In this document: piece after piece, positions 17,086-25,930 of the stretch
How positions within the stretch are numbered: the stretch's first letter is position 1
How the letters are laid out: the number at the start of each line of letters is the position of its first letter
DNA from: a virus
Reading direction: 5' to 3' (one strand)
DNA length: 64,000 bases
Virus record (IMG/VR): IMGVR_UViG_3300032214_000566
Location: 32,881 to 96,880 of that record
Notes under the pieces: model-generated
Databases searched by the model: none
Told to the model about the DNA's origin: nothing
Seen by the model: the letters and a program-made list of their open reading frames with translations, nothing else
Position numbers and translations under genes: made by a program

Positions 17086-17658
17086 TTAACAATTATAAAG
17101 AGTTATCTCCATTTCCTCATTGAATCCGAAAATACTTGGCCATAAGTACTCTATCATCCAGTTATTGTGTGAAACAATTTCTGTGGTGGTTATCGTACTT
17201 TGTAGTTTTTCGTAAAATTCTTTAGGATTTTTAAGTATTAATTCTTTAGCTAATATTGATTGTGTACCTGCAATAAATTTTATAGGCATCGTAATTTCAA
17301 TATTATTCGCCTTAGCGTATTCAATAGATTGGTTAATAATATCGTCACCATCTCTTACATATGTAATACCCAAAGGATAATATTTTAACTGACTATTAAA
17401 ATTATTTACCTTATCTAAAAATGAAGGACAATGGTCAAAGGGGTTATCTTGAGTGAAACAAACAAAATCAGGTAGGTTATCATAATTTCTTATTATATAA
17501 TCAAAATAAACAATAGCATCATAACCAACATTAGGAAAATTCAATTCGAACTTATCGTTGTTTTTAGGGTTTTTATTATATACAATGTATGGGTAATTTA
17601 AATTTTTAGTCCATTCCAAATCTTCTTGGAAATGACAAATAACAACAACTAAATTCAT
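17086..17658 (-). CDS. DUF3431-like putative glycosyltransferase
   Basis: 190 residues. The sequence follows the DUF3431 pattern: a start like VVVICHFQEDLEW, YIVYNKNP, a central NVGYDAIVYFDYIIRNYDNL with PDFVCFTQDNPFDHCP, then FIAGTQSILAKELIL, NPKEFYEKL and EYLWPSIFGF. Members are often found with polysaccharide genes and are thought to act on sugars, but the reaction is not established. It overlaps the GlcNAc-transferase-like gene by 4 bases. Confidence 0.7.
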   Translation of the reverse strand: MNLVVVICHFQEDLEWTKNLNYPYIVYNKNPKNNDKFELNFPNVGYDAIVYFDYIIRNYDNLPDFVCFTQDNPFDHCPSFLDKVNNFNSQLKYYPLGITYVRDGDDIINQSIEYAKANNIEITMPIKFIAGTQSILAKELILKNPKEFYEKLQSTITTTEIVSHNNWMIEYLWPSIFGFNEEMEITLYNC

Positions 17659-18908
17659 TTTTTAAATTTTTCTTCTATTTTATCACACCAACCTTTAGAA
17701 GTTGAAAAGGGCCATAAGACCCACGAGTGCGGTGTTTCCGCAGTTTGGAATGTTCTACATATTTCGATTTTGGTTCCTTCTGTTTCTAAGATCCTTTTAA
17801 TCTCATTTCCATCAGCATCTTGTCTAAAGATGGTCTCACCACCTTCTCTATGAAATGCAACCACCCAAAACTCATAATCATTTTCAGGTAATTGGTCTTT
17901 ACCCAAACTAAAACACTTAGTTACCTCTTTAGTGAAACTATCTATCCACTCCTCCTCATTTCGATAATCATAAGGGTTCGGAGGGTAGTTCTTTTGTAAA
18001 GTATAATCCTGAACTGACCTTTTTTCGAATAACAATCCTGAATAAATTTCATAGTCTCTTAAGGTTCTTTCAGTACCAAAACCATATTTACCAACATGAC
18101 CTTCTTGGTCTAAACCATCCATACCAAAAAGTTTTCTATTTAATAAGTGTGATGAATCATTTTTTAAATGCCATTCTTTGTCATCATCCCATTGTTTTGT
18201 TCTACCATTTCTAGTATATTCATGCCAAACCACAACTCTATGTGGATGAAATAAATCATATCCATGAGTGAAAGCCCTAACGGCTATTGATATCTCTTCT
18301 CCATGAAAGTAAAATTCAGGATTATGTTGTACTTCTCTTGAGAATTGACCTAATGTGAAACAAAAGTGGGCAGAATAAAATCTTGACGGTACGGGCATGT
18401 TTATTTCTTCCCAATTAGGTATCGTTTCAGGTAAGAAGAAAACCGCCCCCTCAGGTATAAATTTATCAAAAGCCATTCTCCAAGGTACTTGTACCCTTCC
18501 ATGAGGGTCATTTTGTGGATTATACGATGGTACGTAAGACGTTAATAAGGGTTTTGGAATACCCATATCTTTTAATTGGTTTAACATATTAATCAATGTT
18601 TCATCCCAATTTTTTTCAAATCTCATATGAGAGTCTATTTGAAGGGTGTACTCCTCGTCATTATATAATTGTTGTATTTGGTGTCTAGCCCAACATGCCC
18701 CCTTAGATTCTTGATGTGGGATATTAAGTACTTTAAACCTTTTGTCATCATCATATTCCGATAAATCATCGAAAGTATCGTCAGGGTGATATTGTTTTGC
18801 AATAGCAAAGACTAAATTTTCGGGGTATTTTGCATTTTCAATACAGCTCTTAATTGTTGGTTTTAATTCAGGATCACGGTACGATGCAATTTGGATAAAA
18901 ATCTTCAT
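17655..18908 (-). CDS. GlcNAc-transferase family protein (PF11397-like)
   Basis: 417 residues. Strong family pattern: IFIQIASYRDPELKPTIKSC at the start, ESKGACWARHQIQQLY, QIDSHMRFEKNWDETLI (the DSH site replaces a DxD), then FYFHGEEISIAVRAFTHGYD, LFHPHRVVVWHEY. This is the layout of the family that includes the Skp1 hydroxyproline GlcNAc-transferase of Dictyostelium (established for that protein, inferred here). First gene of the five-gene island and directly after the Thr-Pro fibre gene, with a TATTTAT element 39 bases upstream. Likely protein or glycan acceptors are the neighbouring fibres. Confidence 0.82.
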   Translation of the reverse strand: MKIFIQIASYRDPELKPTIKSCIENAKYPENLVFAIAKQYHPDDTFDDLSEYDDDKRFKVLNIPHQESKGACWARHQIQQLYNDEEYTLQIDSHMRFEKNWDETLINMLNQLKDMGIPKPLLTSYVPSYNPQNDPHGRVQVPWRMAFDKFIPEGAVFFLPETIPNWEEINMPVPSRFYSAHFCFTLGQFSREVQHNPEFYFHGEEISIAVRAFTHGYDLFHPHRVVVWHEYTRNGRTKQWDDDKEWHLKNDSSHLLNRKLFGMDGLDQEGHVGKYGFGTERTLRDYEIYSGLLFEKRSVQDYTLQKNYPPNPYDYRNEEEWIDSFTKEVTKCFSLGKDQLPENDYEFWVVAFHREGGETIFRQDADGNEIKRILETEGTKIEICRTFQTAETPHSWVLWPFSTSKGWCDKIEEKFKK

Positions 18909-18946
18909 TTTATTTTTATTTAAAAAGTAATAAAATGGTTGGTTAA

Positions 18947-18953
18947 ATAAATA
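18947..18953 (-). promoter_or_regulatory. Candidate late-promoter element TATTTAT
   Basis: Minus-strand TATTTAT (context AGTATTTATTTAAC) immediately after the stop of the 412-aa fibre gene and 39 bases before the first glycosyltransferase ATG. It would give the sugar-transferase island its own start of transcription. Confidence 0.4.
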
Positions 18954-20192
18954 CTATATGAATGCGGTTGTCACACTGCCAGGACTTTGTGTAGTGTACC
19001 CATAAGCTCTAGGGGTTGTTTGTAATAAAGTTATCGCATAAGGAGAAGTTTCATTAATTCGATATAAATTACCATTACTATCCATAATATGTATCTTATT
19101 TTCGTAACCAACAATACCAATAGGTGTCGTCACTGAAGCTGAAATGTCAATTTCAAAATCTAATGTTGAACTTGCAGAATACACATATTGTTGTATATAA
19201 CTTCCATCACCGTTACTACCTAACACTATAAAGTCACCTGTAGTTGATAATGCTATATCGTATATCAATGGGTTACCGGAAAACGCACCTGCCAATGAGG
19301 TTATTTTAGTATATGTGGCAGCACTTGACCCGATACCTACTTCAAATATCTGAGTTTCACCATCTCCCGAAACATAAAGACTGGCAATCAATCTTCCATC
19401 ATTAAATGCCTCTAATCCTTGTCTACTATTATATGTTTGATAATTAGAAATTGCTCTATTATATGTTGCAACAACAGGTGATAATGTCAGATCCCATTCA
19501 TCTATTGCCCCGTCAGGCGGGTTAATCCAAAACTTATCGGAGGTATTCGCAATAGACCCCACTTGAGTAAATCCTGATAATGTTATAGGTCCGGTTTCAG
19601 TATTGGTTCCAACATCATATACGTAATAGTCATCAACATCAAAATCCTTAGCAATTACAAATTTAGGGTCGGTTGTTGGTGTAGGTGTTGGCGTTGGACT
19701 AGTTGTTGGTGTAGGAGTTGGTGTTTTTGTTGGGGTTGGAGTAGGACTTGTTGTTGGTGTAGGAGTTGGTGGGATAGGTGTTGATGTTGGGGTCGGAGTA
19801 GGGCTCGTTGTTGGTGTAGGCGTTGGTGGAATAGGCGTTGGTGTTGGGGTAGACGTAGGGCTAACTGTTGGCGTTGGTGTAGGACTAACTGTTGGCGTTG
19901 GTGTAGGGCTGATAGTCGGGCTTGGGGTCGGTGTAGGTGTAGGGCTGATGGTCGGTGTTGGTGTCGGGGCAGGAATACAAATTTGATTTTGCGTAAAAAT
20001 ACATCCATTTGTGTCGACCAATTTTAAACCAACATAATAATAGTTAGGGAAAAAATAATCAGTATCCACCACAACTGTAGGTGGTATTTGACAACTACCT
20101 GATATTAAAAAGCAAGACGTATATCCAGTATCACATAAAAATACATCATATGGACTTGTTCCACTTGTTACACCAGTTATTTGTATTATCAT
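18954..20192 (-). CDS. Fibre with Cys module, long Thr-Pro stalk and beta-propeller-like head
   Basis: 412 residues in three parts. Residues 1-72: a Cys module ([13 protein letters not shown]...[14 protein letters not shown]) homologous by eye to the 92-aa and 72-aa proteins. Residues 74-176: a stalk of Thr-Pro/Ser-Pro dipeptides broken by TTSP, TVSP and IPP. Residues 177-412: repeating blade-like beta units ([24 protein letters not shown]-like, [31 protein letters not shown]), suggesting a beta-propeller receptor-binding head. It is adjacent to the glycosyltransferase island. The stalk resembles mucin-like or linker regions and is a candidate glycosylation substrate. Confidence 0.7.
   Translation of the reverse strand: MIIQITGVTSGTSPYDVFLCDTGYTSCFLISGSCQIPPTVVVDTDYFFPNYYYVGLKLVDTNGCIFTQNQICIPAPTPTPTISPTPTPTPSPTISPTPTPTVSPTPTPTVSPTSTPTPTPIPPTPTPTTSPTPTPTSTPIPPTPTPTTSPTPTPTKTPTPTPTTSPTPTPTPTTDPKFVIAKDFDVDDYYVYDVGTNTETGPITLSGFTQVGSIANTSDKFWINPPDGAIDEWDLTLSPVVATYNRAISNYQTYNSRQGLEAFNDGRLIASLYVSGDGETQIFEVGIGSSAATYTKITSLAGAFSGNPLIYDIALSTTGDFIVLGSNGDGSYIQQYVYSASSTLDFEIDISASVTTPIGIVGYENKIHIMDSNGNLYRINETSPYAITLLQTTPRAYGYTTQSPGSVTTAFI
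19665..19973 (-). repeat. Long Thr-Pro-encoding repeat tract
   Basis: About 100 codons of (Thr-Pro)n with Ser-Pro, Val-Ser-Pro and Ile-Pro-Pro interruptions. On the plus strand it reads as GGTGTTGG-rich DNA. Imperfect repeats; likely to vary in length between relatives. Confidence 0.85.
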
Positions 20193-20198
20193 CTATTT

Positions 20199-22952
20199 TT
20201 ATAATTCTTGTACATTTAAAGTTGGTGCTGTTGATTCCCCAAATTTAATACTACCACCACTTATCTCATTAGCCTTTAAATAGTACGTATATGTTCCAGC
20301 GGCAGGCGCATCTATATAACTCATACCAAATGGTGTGTTTTCACTTGCGGCACTACCTTCAGTATGCACAATAGCCCCAAGTTGTGTAGAGTCTCTCCAA
20401 AATTGTAATTTACACCAATAACCAGCACCTGTATTTTCAGCATCTCCATAAGCACTTATTCTAACAGGATTACCATATGTCGTTATAGTAGTACTAAGTA
20501 TTGTTTGTGGGCCCCCACTTGCTGATAATGTGACGGAAGCCCCTCCACCAACTTGTGAATAGTTAATACTACTTTTTACTCTACCAGTTACTGTTAAATT
20601 ACCCGCATCTGTTAAACTAAGTAAAGTACTATTATATGCGTTATTAATAATTTCAAAACTACCAAAAATATCCGTTCTAAATGTTTTAGATGGTGTTGTT
20701 GCACCAGCTGCCGTGTTAGTTACTCTAATAAAATCAGTATAACCCGTACCTCCAATAGTTCCACTACCACTAAACGTTAATAATGCGGTTGTTGAATTTC
20801 CACTTGTTGTTATGGTACCTTTAGTTCCTGTTATCTTATTACTATTACCATTAAACGTTGTTGCCGATATGTCATTACCAATTATAGTTGACCCGGTTAT
20901 TGCACCATTTGTGGTTATTTGAGAACCAACAATCTCACCTTTGGCCGTTATAAACGACGTTATACCACCTATTGCGTTTATCCCTTCAAATAAATTTGTT
21001 GAGATGTCAGGGTTACCTGTGCCATTTTTAATTGAGAATGCACCTATACCTGATGTCGTTATAATTTCAGGGTCTGCTGAATTGTCGTATGCCTGTTGTA
21101 ATGTTGTTGTTGATAAACCACCTGAACCTCCAAGTAACTCACCAAATTTAGATACTTGCGTAAATACAGCATCATCAACATCAGTTAAATCCGTTGCTCC
21201 GTCTTTAACCGTCAATAAACCAATTAATATTCCGTTTGCTAAGTTATTGGGATAAACCACAAAAATCTCACTCTGGATTGCGGCTATCGCCTTTGCTAAA
21301 GTTGGGTAATACGATTGTCCATATTGTATTCTAACAAGTCCTGTTGGGAATTGATAAATTCTTTGTGTCGTGTAGTTTCCTGTACCAGGCACCGCAGTAA
21401 CAACTCCACCAACATCATAATTTGTTGTGTCGATTGTTGTTGTATTAGTAAATGTTCCACCCGTTTGTGTTCTATATTGGAAAGTTGTTGGTGAGGTTCC
21501 TGATAAATTAACATTATTTGGTGATAATTGATTTGTTGACCAATTAATTCCGTTACCCCATAATGTGCCCGCGGATTTATCAATATTTAAATTAACTCCG
21601 TTTGCAGATACAATAACACCATCATTAATTAAATTTATTGGGTCCCACAAATCACGAAGTGCCGACATTGGTGACACGTCATAATCAACCGTATTATTAA
21701 CATTTTGTATTGTTGTTCTATTAGGGTGAACTACTTTACCTAAATAAATGTTTTCTCTTCTTTGTTGTGATGTTGGAAATGTTCCTTGTTGGAATACTGT
21801 TCCTCCACTATTAACTAATATATAAGTTGAGTCAGATAATGATATCCCTGTGATTGAATATGCCGTATTTCCCGTGTATATAATATTTCTAACACTAGGT
21901 AATGTTGCAAATTCATATGTATTTGATACAATCCATCCTCTCATTGGTGAAATTGAAATTGTTGTACCTGACGTGTAAGTTAAACCTGTAAATTCGTATG
22001 TCCCTGTTGAAATAACATTACCTTCAAGGATATTTCTTTCAATGTCGGTTAACGAAAGATTAATATCTTCATTGTTAATATTAACATATATGGCACCTAT
22101 TGTTGTCCCCGATTTTAAAGTGTACCCAATTTCATTTGTTCTCGCACTGAAAGCCAAGGAAGACGTTGTTGTTACATAACCACCTGGTATTGTGTCCGAT
22201 AAATATATAATACCACCGGGAGTATTTGAAACCGTAACTCCGCTTAATACCCCATTATTAATTGTGTATCCCGTTTGACCATTTAATATGTCATTTTCAA
22301 TAAGTCCAATAACTTGATTGTTACCAGATTTAGACGCAATCGCCAATTGTACTGATGGTGTAATATTAGACGAACTAACTAATTTAACAGCACTACCTTT
22401 AAGTAAGGTGACACCCGTTTCATTAATAACCGTTGTTCTTAAAATACCAAGGTCATTTGACGGAGATATTCCACTTGTCCCCGCAGAACCTGATGTTCCG
22501 CTAGTTCCTGAAGATCCCGACGTACCTGATGTACCACTTGTTCCTGAAGATCCTGACGTACCGTTAGCTCCTGATGTTCCACTAGTTCCTGACGATCCTG
22601 ACGTACCGTTAGCTCCTGATGTTCCACTAGTTCCTGACGAACCTGATGATCCTCTAGTCCCTGAAGTACCGCTAGTTCCTGATGAACCTGAAGCTCCCGT
22701 AACACCTGATGAACCTGATGAACCTGATGAACCTCTAGTACCTGAAGTTCCACTACTACCTGATATTCCACTTGTTCCTGAAGACCCATTAGTACCTGTA
22801 CCCCCACTTATCGATGCGGTTACAGATGAAAAATAAATAGCACTTGTTACACCAGTTACTTCATTCGTATAATCAACTATAACCATTATACTATTAGGTG
22901 ACCCCGAACCAATAAATGGTAGTTGTGATATTCTTGAATCTTGTTGTGACAT
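20199..22952 (-). CDS. Collagen-like tail fibre protein
   Basis: 917 residues. A short particle-proximal domain (1-50) is followed by about 35 Gly-X-Y triplets (to ~162), almost all Gly-Ser/Thr-Ser/Thr/Gly with Ala/Asn/Arg rarely and no proline, so a triple helix would be unusually Thr/Ser-rich. The rest is beta-rich, with repeated segments such as GEIVGSQITTNGAITGSTIIGNDIS typical of trimeric phage fibres. A C-terminal sandwich-like domain (~800-917) ends GESTAPTLNVQEL. Probably a trimeric receptor-binding fibre. The Ser/Thr-rich stalk is another possible glycan acceptor. Confidence 0.75.
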   Translation of the reverse strand: MSQQDSRISQLPFIGSGSPNSIMVIVDYTNEVTGVTSAIYFSSVTASISGGTGTNGSSGTSGISGSSGTSGTRGSSGSSGSSGVTGASGSSGTSGTSGTRGSSGSSGTSGTSGANGTSGSSGTSGTSGANGTSGSSGTSGTSGTSGSSGTSGTSGSAGTSGISPSNDLGILRTTVINETGVTLLKGSAVKLVSSSNITPSVQLAIASKSGNNQVIGLIENDILNGQTGYTINNGVLSGVTVSNTPGGIIYLSDTIPGGYVTTTSSLAFSARTNEIGYTLKSGTTIGAIYVNINNEDINLSLTDIERNILEGNVISTGTYEFTGLTYTSGTTISISPMRGWIVSNTYEFATLPSVRNIIYTGNTAYSITGISLSDSTYILVNSGGTVFQQGTFPTSQQRRENIYLGKVVHPNRTTIQNVNNTVDYDVSPMSALRDLWDPINLINDGVIVSANGVNLNIDKSAGTLWGNGINWSTNQLSPNNVNLSGTSPTTFQYRTQTGGTFTNTTTIDTTNYDVGGVVTAVPGTGNYTTQRIYQFPTGLVRIQYGQSYYPTLAKAIAAIQSEIFVVYPNNLANGILIGLLTVKDGATDLTDVDDAVFTQVSKFGELLGGSGGLSTTTLQQAYDNSADPEIITTSGIGAFSIKNGTGNPDISTNLFEGINAIGGITSFITAKGEIVGSQITTNGAITGSTIIGNDISATTFNGNSNKITGTKGTITTSGNSTTALLTFSGSGTIGGTGYTDFIRVTNTAAGATTPSKTFRTDIFGSFEIINNAYNSTLLSLTDAGNLTVTGRVKSSINYSQVGGGASVTLSASGGPQTILSTTITTYGNPVRISAYGDAENTGAGYWCKLQFWRDSTQLGAIVHTEGSAASENTPFGMSYIDAPAAGTYTYYLKANEISGGSIKFGESTAPTLNVQEL
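22467..22805 (-). repeat. Gly-X-Y (collagen-like) coding repeat
   Basis: DNA encoding roughly 35 consecutive Gly-X-Y triplets dominated by GTS, GSS and GAN. Codons vary between units except in the exact duplication at 22549-22638. Confidence 0.85.
22549..22638 (-). repeat. Perfect 45-bp tandem duplication
   Basis: The 45 bases at 22549-22593 are repeated identically at 22594-22638, in frame (15 residues, five Gly-X-Y triplets), within the collagen-like region. Because surrounding triplets differ in codon use, identity here indicates a recent duplication. Confidence 0.85.
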
Positions 22953-22960
22953 AAATTTTT

Positions 22961-23239
22961 TTACAAAATAATTTTATAACCGTTTTCTTGTAATAAAAAG
23001 AAACCGTTCTCTTGTAATAAATAGTATATTGGGCAACTTACTAATTGGAAAAATTCACAATTAGTTGAATCAATTACTTTGACCATTAGAACTTCAGCGG
23101 TTTGGAATAAAGGACTTAGTGTAAATGTACCTCCAGAAGTTCCAATATTTTGACAGTTGTTACCATTCTCGTCACATATAAAAAACGTATACGGCGGGGT
23201 ACCTCCTGTTTCACCTGTGATTATTAAGTAACTACCCAT
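22961..23239 (-). CDS. Small Cys-containing fibre module protein
   Basis: 92 residues. It opens with ITGETGGTPPYTFFICDENG, continues CQNIGTSGG, and closes VIDSTNCEFFQLVSC. It shares this plan with the 72-aa protein (12848-13066) and the N-terminus of the 412-aa fibre. GGTPPYTF is also the start of a SprB-like repeat. The C-terminus contains a short internal duplication, YLLQENGF then FLLQENGY. It lies between the SprB-like fibre and the collagen-like fibre with 1- and 8-base gaps. An adaptor or cap role is inferred. Confidence 0.65.
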   Translation of the reverse strand: MGSYLIITGETGGTPPYTFFICDENGNNCQNIGTSGGTFTLSPLFQTAEVLMVKVIDSTNCEFFQLVSCPIYYLLQENGFFLLQENGYKIIL

Positions 23240-23240
23240 T

Positions 23241-25910
23241 TTAACAAGTGAACTTTGTGATTATTATACCATCCCCGTCTACTTGTACAACATTTCTTGT
23301 AGTTATTGGACAACTATTTGATAAATAGATTCTTGCCCATCCGCCATTTTTAGGGTCTAAGTTAGTACCAACATATCTAGTCGTTAATGTCGGATTAGTG
23401 TAAACAACATTACCTAAATTAATTGTGGCTCCTGTAGTATATAATTGAACATTACATGGTGAGTCAATACAAATATCTTCATCTGCAGTGTTATAATATT
23501 CTCCATTAGTATACCAAGCAACACCAGCATAAGTTGGAGTTGGTGTAGGTGTTGGTGTAGGAGTTGAACTAATAGTTGGTGTAGGAGTTGGGGTTGGTGT
23601 CATTGTAGGAGTTGGGGTTGGTGTTTTAATTTGGTCGCAACTTATATCATAAGTTATAGATAATTCCAATTTAAAATAGTTATTACCCATTTGGTCACAA
23701 TCACAAACTATGATTAATACATTATTTAATACATTAACCGTATATGATGTGATTTGTGGAATACTTCCTAATATGGTTTCTATCGCTCTTTGCCAAGCTC
23801 CGTCATCACTGTATATAAAGTTTTGAGTTGTTGCGGAACCATTTATCGTAAAGACCGCCTCTAAAACCGCAGTATTTAAAATACAATTAGTATATCCCGT
23901 AGTTAAATCAATAAATCCTTCATTTAACATTTTAGAAATCGATCTCTTAGTTCCTGAAGTATTAACAAAAGTTTTATTAAATATATTGTATCTTGACCTA
24001 CCCGATACTATTACTTGATTACATGTTATTGTAAAAGGCCAATAATTAGTACAACCGTCACTATCAGTAATAGTTACATCATATGTCCCACCTGAAAGAC
24101 CTGTTACAGTACTTCCCGTACTCCCTGATGGTGTATTATCAGACCAATTATATGTGAATGGTGGTGTGCCTTCAAAAATAGTTACAGTTGCTACACCATC
24201 ATTAGCATTTTTACATTCTGTTTTAGTAAGTGTGGTTGATAAACTGCCACTTAAGGGTACGTTCAAATTTAAAGACACCGTACAATTTTCAGAATCGGTA
24301 ACTTGTAATATATAATCACCAGGAGTTAAATAATTAAATGTGTAGGAACTAAACGGCACATCAATTAAATTTTGTCCATTACTTAAAACATAATCCAAAG
24401 GAGCGGTATACCCCGTACCAACTTCAACCGATATTACTCCGTTTGGTGACCCGCAAGAAGATGGTGTTGTTGTGGCTGTTAAATTAAATTTATCAACAGC
24501 ACTTATTTCAATCGTTTCTGTGTAAAGACAACTACTTGATTGTCCTGAAATTTTTAATAAATAAGTATCAGAGACTAAATTACCGAACGTTACATTTTGA
24601 TTTTGAGTGTATTCCTCATAAACAACATTCGTATTTTGACCCGATAATGAGTATAAATAAAATCCATATAACCCAGTAATTGTTGTTTTTAAAGATGCGT
24701 TGTTTTTACTACAAATAGAGTTTGTTATTACATTTTTGACATCCCTAAAACCATTTACAGTATTAAGTGTTGTTAAAATATTTAAAGTACAGAAATTAGC
24801 ATCTTTTACCAAAATAGAATAGTCCCCACTTGGTAATCCACTTATCGTGAAAGTGTCTGATAGTGTAACTCCAAAGTTACCAGATGACGCAGAATAATAG
24901 AAAGGTACTGTACCACCCGTTAAAGTTATCTCTATTTGGCCGTTACTATCAAAACAACTTGGTGTTGTGTTATTTATTAACCCAATACCTAATTGTTCGG
25001 CGGACCCGACATAACTGGATTTTGTTACACCACAACCTTTAACATCAGTCACAGTTACTGAGTATTCACCAATAGTTAACCCTGTTATTGTTTGACCTGT
25101 ATTTCCATTAGACCATAAATACGTATAAGGACCGACACCTGTAATACCAGTCACCGCCAATTTACCCGTATCCAATAAACATCTCGATGTATCAACTTTC
25201 CATAGACCAAAATCAAGTTCAGTACTCGCCGAAATAACCACATTTTCAGTTCTTGCTGTTGTAATACTATCATCCGATATTAAAACGTAATAAATACCCT
25301 CATCTAACTCTGTAAAGGTATATGGGAATGTTTCAGCTGTCTCAATTAATAATAATGATTCATCTTTATATAATAATAAATCATATGGTGGGAAAAGTGA
25401 CGTACCACTAACAGTTAGGTATCCATTTGTTAACCCACAATTGGTCCCGTTAGCGTCTATAATATTGCCTTCATTACAAGTCCCGACAGCAATATTGATG
25501 TATGTTTCGGCGTTTTGATAACCTAAAGTATCATTTAACCTAAACACATATGTCGTGGCACTAAGACCGGTATATGTAATTTCAGTAGTACCTGTTTGTG
25601 TACTTAATCCGTGACCAATAGGGTATATAGGGTCAACCGTGTACGGTGGATAACCACCTGTTGGGTTTATGACTATAGTTCCCGTCGGTGAGTCACACGT
25701 ACCCGTTACGGTAAAATAATACCCAATAACAGGTAAATCAATACAGTTAGACGTACAAGTACTTCCAGAGTCAATAACTACGTTTACAACACTTCCGGAA
25801 TATGATTGATTAAGACATACGGTTTCTCCGGAAGATACACCAACTCTAGCAACCCCACAACAATCTATATAAGAGTAAACACCATTAGTATATCCAGTAA
25901 TACAAGCCAT
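23241..25910 (-). CDS. SprB-repeat fibre/adhesin with Thr-Pro linker
   Basis: 889 residues. About seven tandem SprB-like repeats (~45-640), recognisable by PPYTYxWSNG and GxYxVTVTDxxGC cores, e.g. VGPYTYLWSNGNTGQTITGL with GEYSVTVTDVKGC, and GTPPFTYNWSDN with GTYDVTITDSDGC. A domain follows (~640-755) whose end CDQMGNNYFKLELSITYD resembles the C-terminus of the 996-aa protein. Then a Thr-Pro linker (~758-794) and a terminal domain with VVYTNPTLTT and VDGDGI. SprB repeats are known from the Flavobacterium gliding adhesin. Predicted long adhesive fibre contacting the host envelope. Confidence 0.75.
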   Translation of the reverse strand: MACITGYTNGVYSYIDCCGVARVGVSSGETVCLNQSYSGSVVNVVIDSGSTCTSNCIDLPVIGYYFTVTGTCDSPTGTIVINPTGGYPPYTVDPIYPIGHGLSTQTGTTEITYTGLSATTYVFRLNDTLGYQNAETYINIAVGTCNEGNIIDANGTNCGLTNGYLTVSGTSLFPPYDLLLYKDESLLLIETAETFPYTFTELDEGIYYVLISDDSITTARTENVVISASTELDFGLWKVDTSRCLLDTGKLAVTGITGVGPYTYLWSNGNTGQTITGLTIGEYSVTVTDVKGCGVTKSSYVGSAEQLGIGLINNTTPSCFDSNGQIEITLTGGTVPFYYSASSGNFGVTLSDTFTISGLPSGDYSILVKDANFCTLNILTTLNTVNGFRDVKNVITNSICSKNNASLKTTITGLYGFYLYSLSGQNTNVVYEEYTQNQNVTFGNLVSDTYLLKISGQSSSCLYTETIEISAVDKFNLTATTTPSSCGSPNGVISVEVGTGYTAPLDYVLSNGQNLIDVPFSSYTFNYLTPGDYILQVTDSENCTVSLNLNVPLSGSLSTTLTKTECKNANDGVATVTIFEGTPPFTYNWSDNTPSGSTGSTVTGLSGGTYDVTITDSDGCTNYWPFTITCNQVIVSGRSRYNIFNKTFVNTSGTKRSISKMLNEGFIDLTTGYTNCILNTAVLEAVFTINGSATTQNFIYSDDGAWQRAIETILGSIPQITSYTVNVLNNVLIIVCDCDQMGNNYFKLELSITYDISCDQIKTPTPTPTMTPTPTPTPTISSTPTPTPTPTPTYAGVAWYTNGEYYNTADEDICIDSPCNVQLYTTGATINLGNVVYTNPTLTTRYVGTNLDPKNGGWARIYLSNSCPITTRNVVQVDGDGIIITKFTC
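23529..23635 (-). repeat. Thr-Pro-encoding linker repeat
   Basis: Imperfect (Thr-Pro)n tract of about 35 codons joining the central and terminal domains of the 889-aa fibre, of the same type as the tracts in the 538-aa and 412-aa fibres. Confidence 0.75.
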
Positions 25911-25930
25911 AATTTTTTAATTTTTTTTAT

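Noticed and set aside
22318-22836. A plus-strand reading of the collagen-like region giving a PDVPLVPEDP-rich protein, and minus-strand out-of-frame reading of Gln/Leu/Val-rich repeats
   Set aside because: Both are shadows of the Gly-X-Y repeat DNA in other frames; the minus-strand 917-aa frame is continuous and has flanking fibre domains.
13353-23635. GGTGTTGGTGTAGG-type repeats as a possible CRISPR array or iteron origin
   Set aside because: Units are irregular, lack unique equal-length spacers, and encode Thr-Pro in frame inside three fibre genes.
8971-25910. A diversity-generating retroelement acting on the fibres
   Set aside because: I saw no reverse transcriptase gene and no near-identical template/variable pair with adenine-specific changes in the window.
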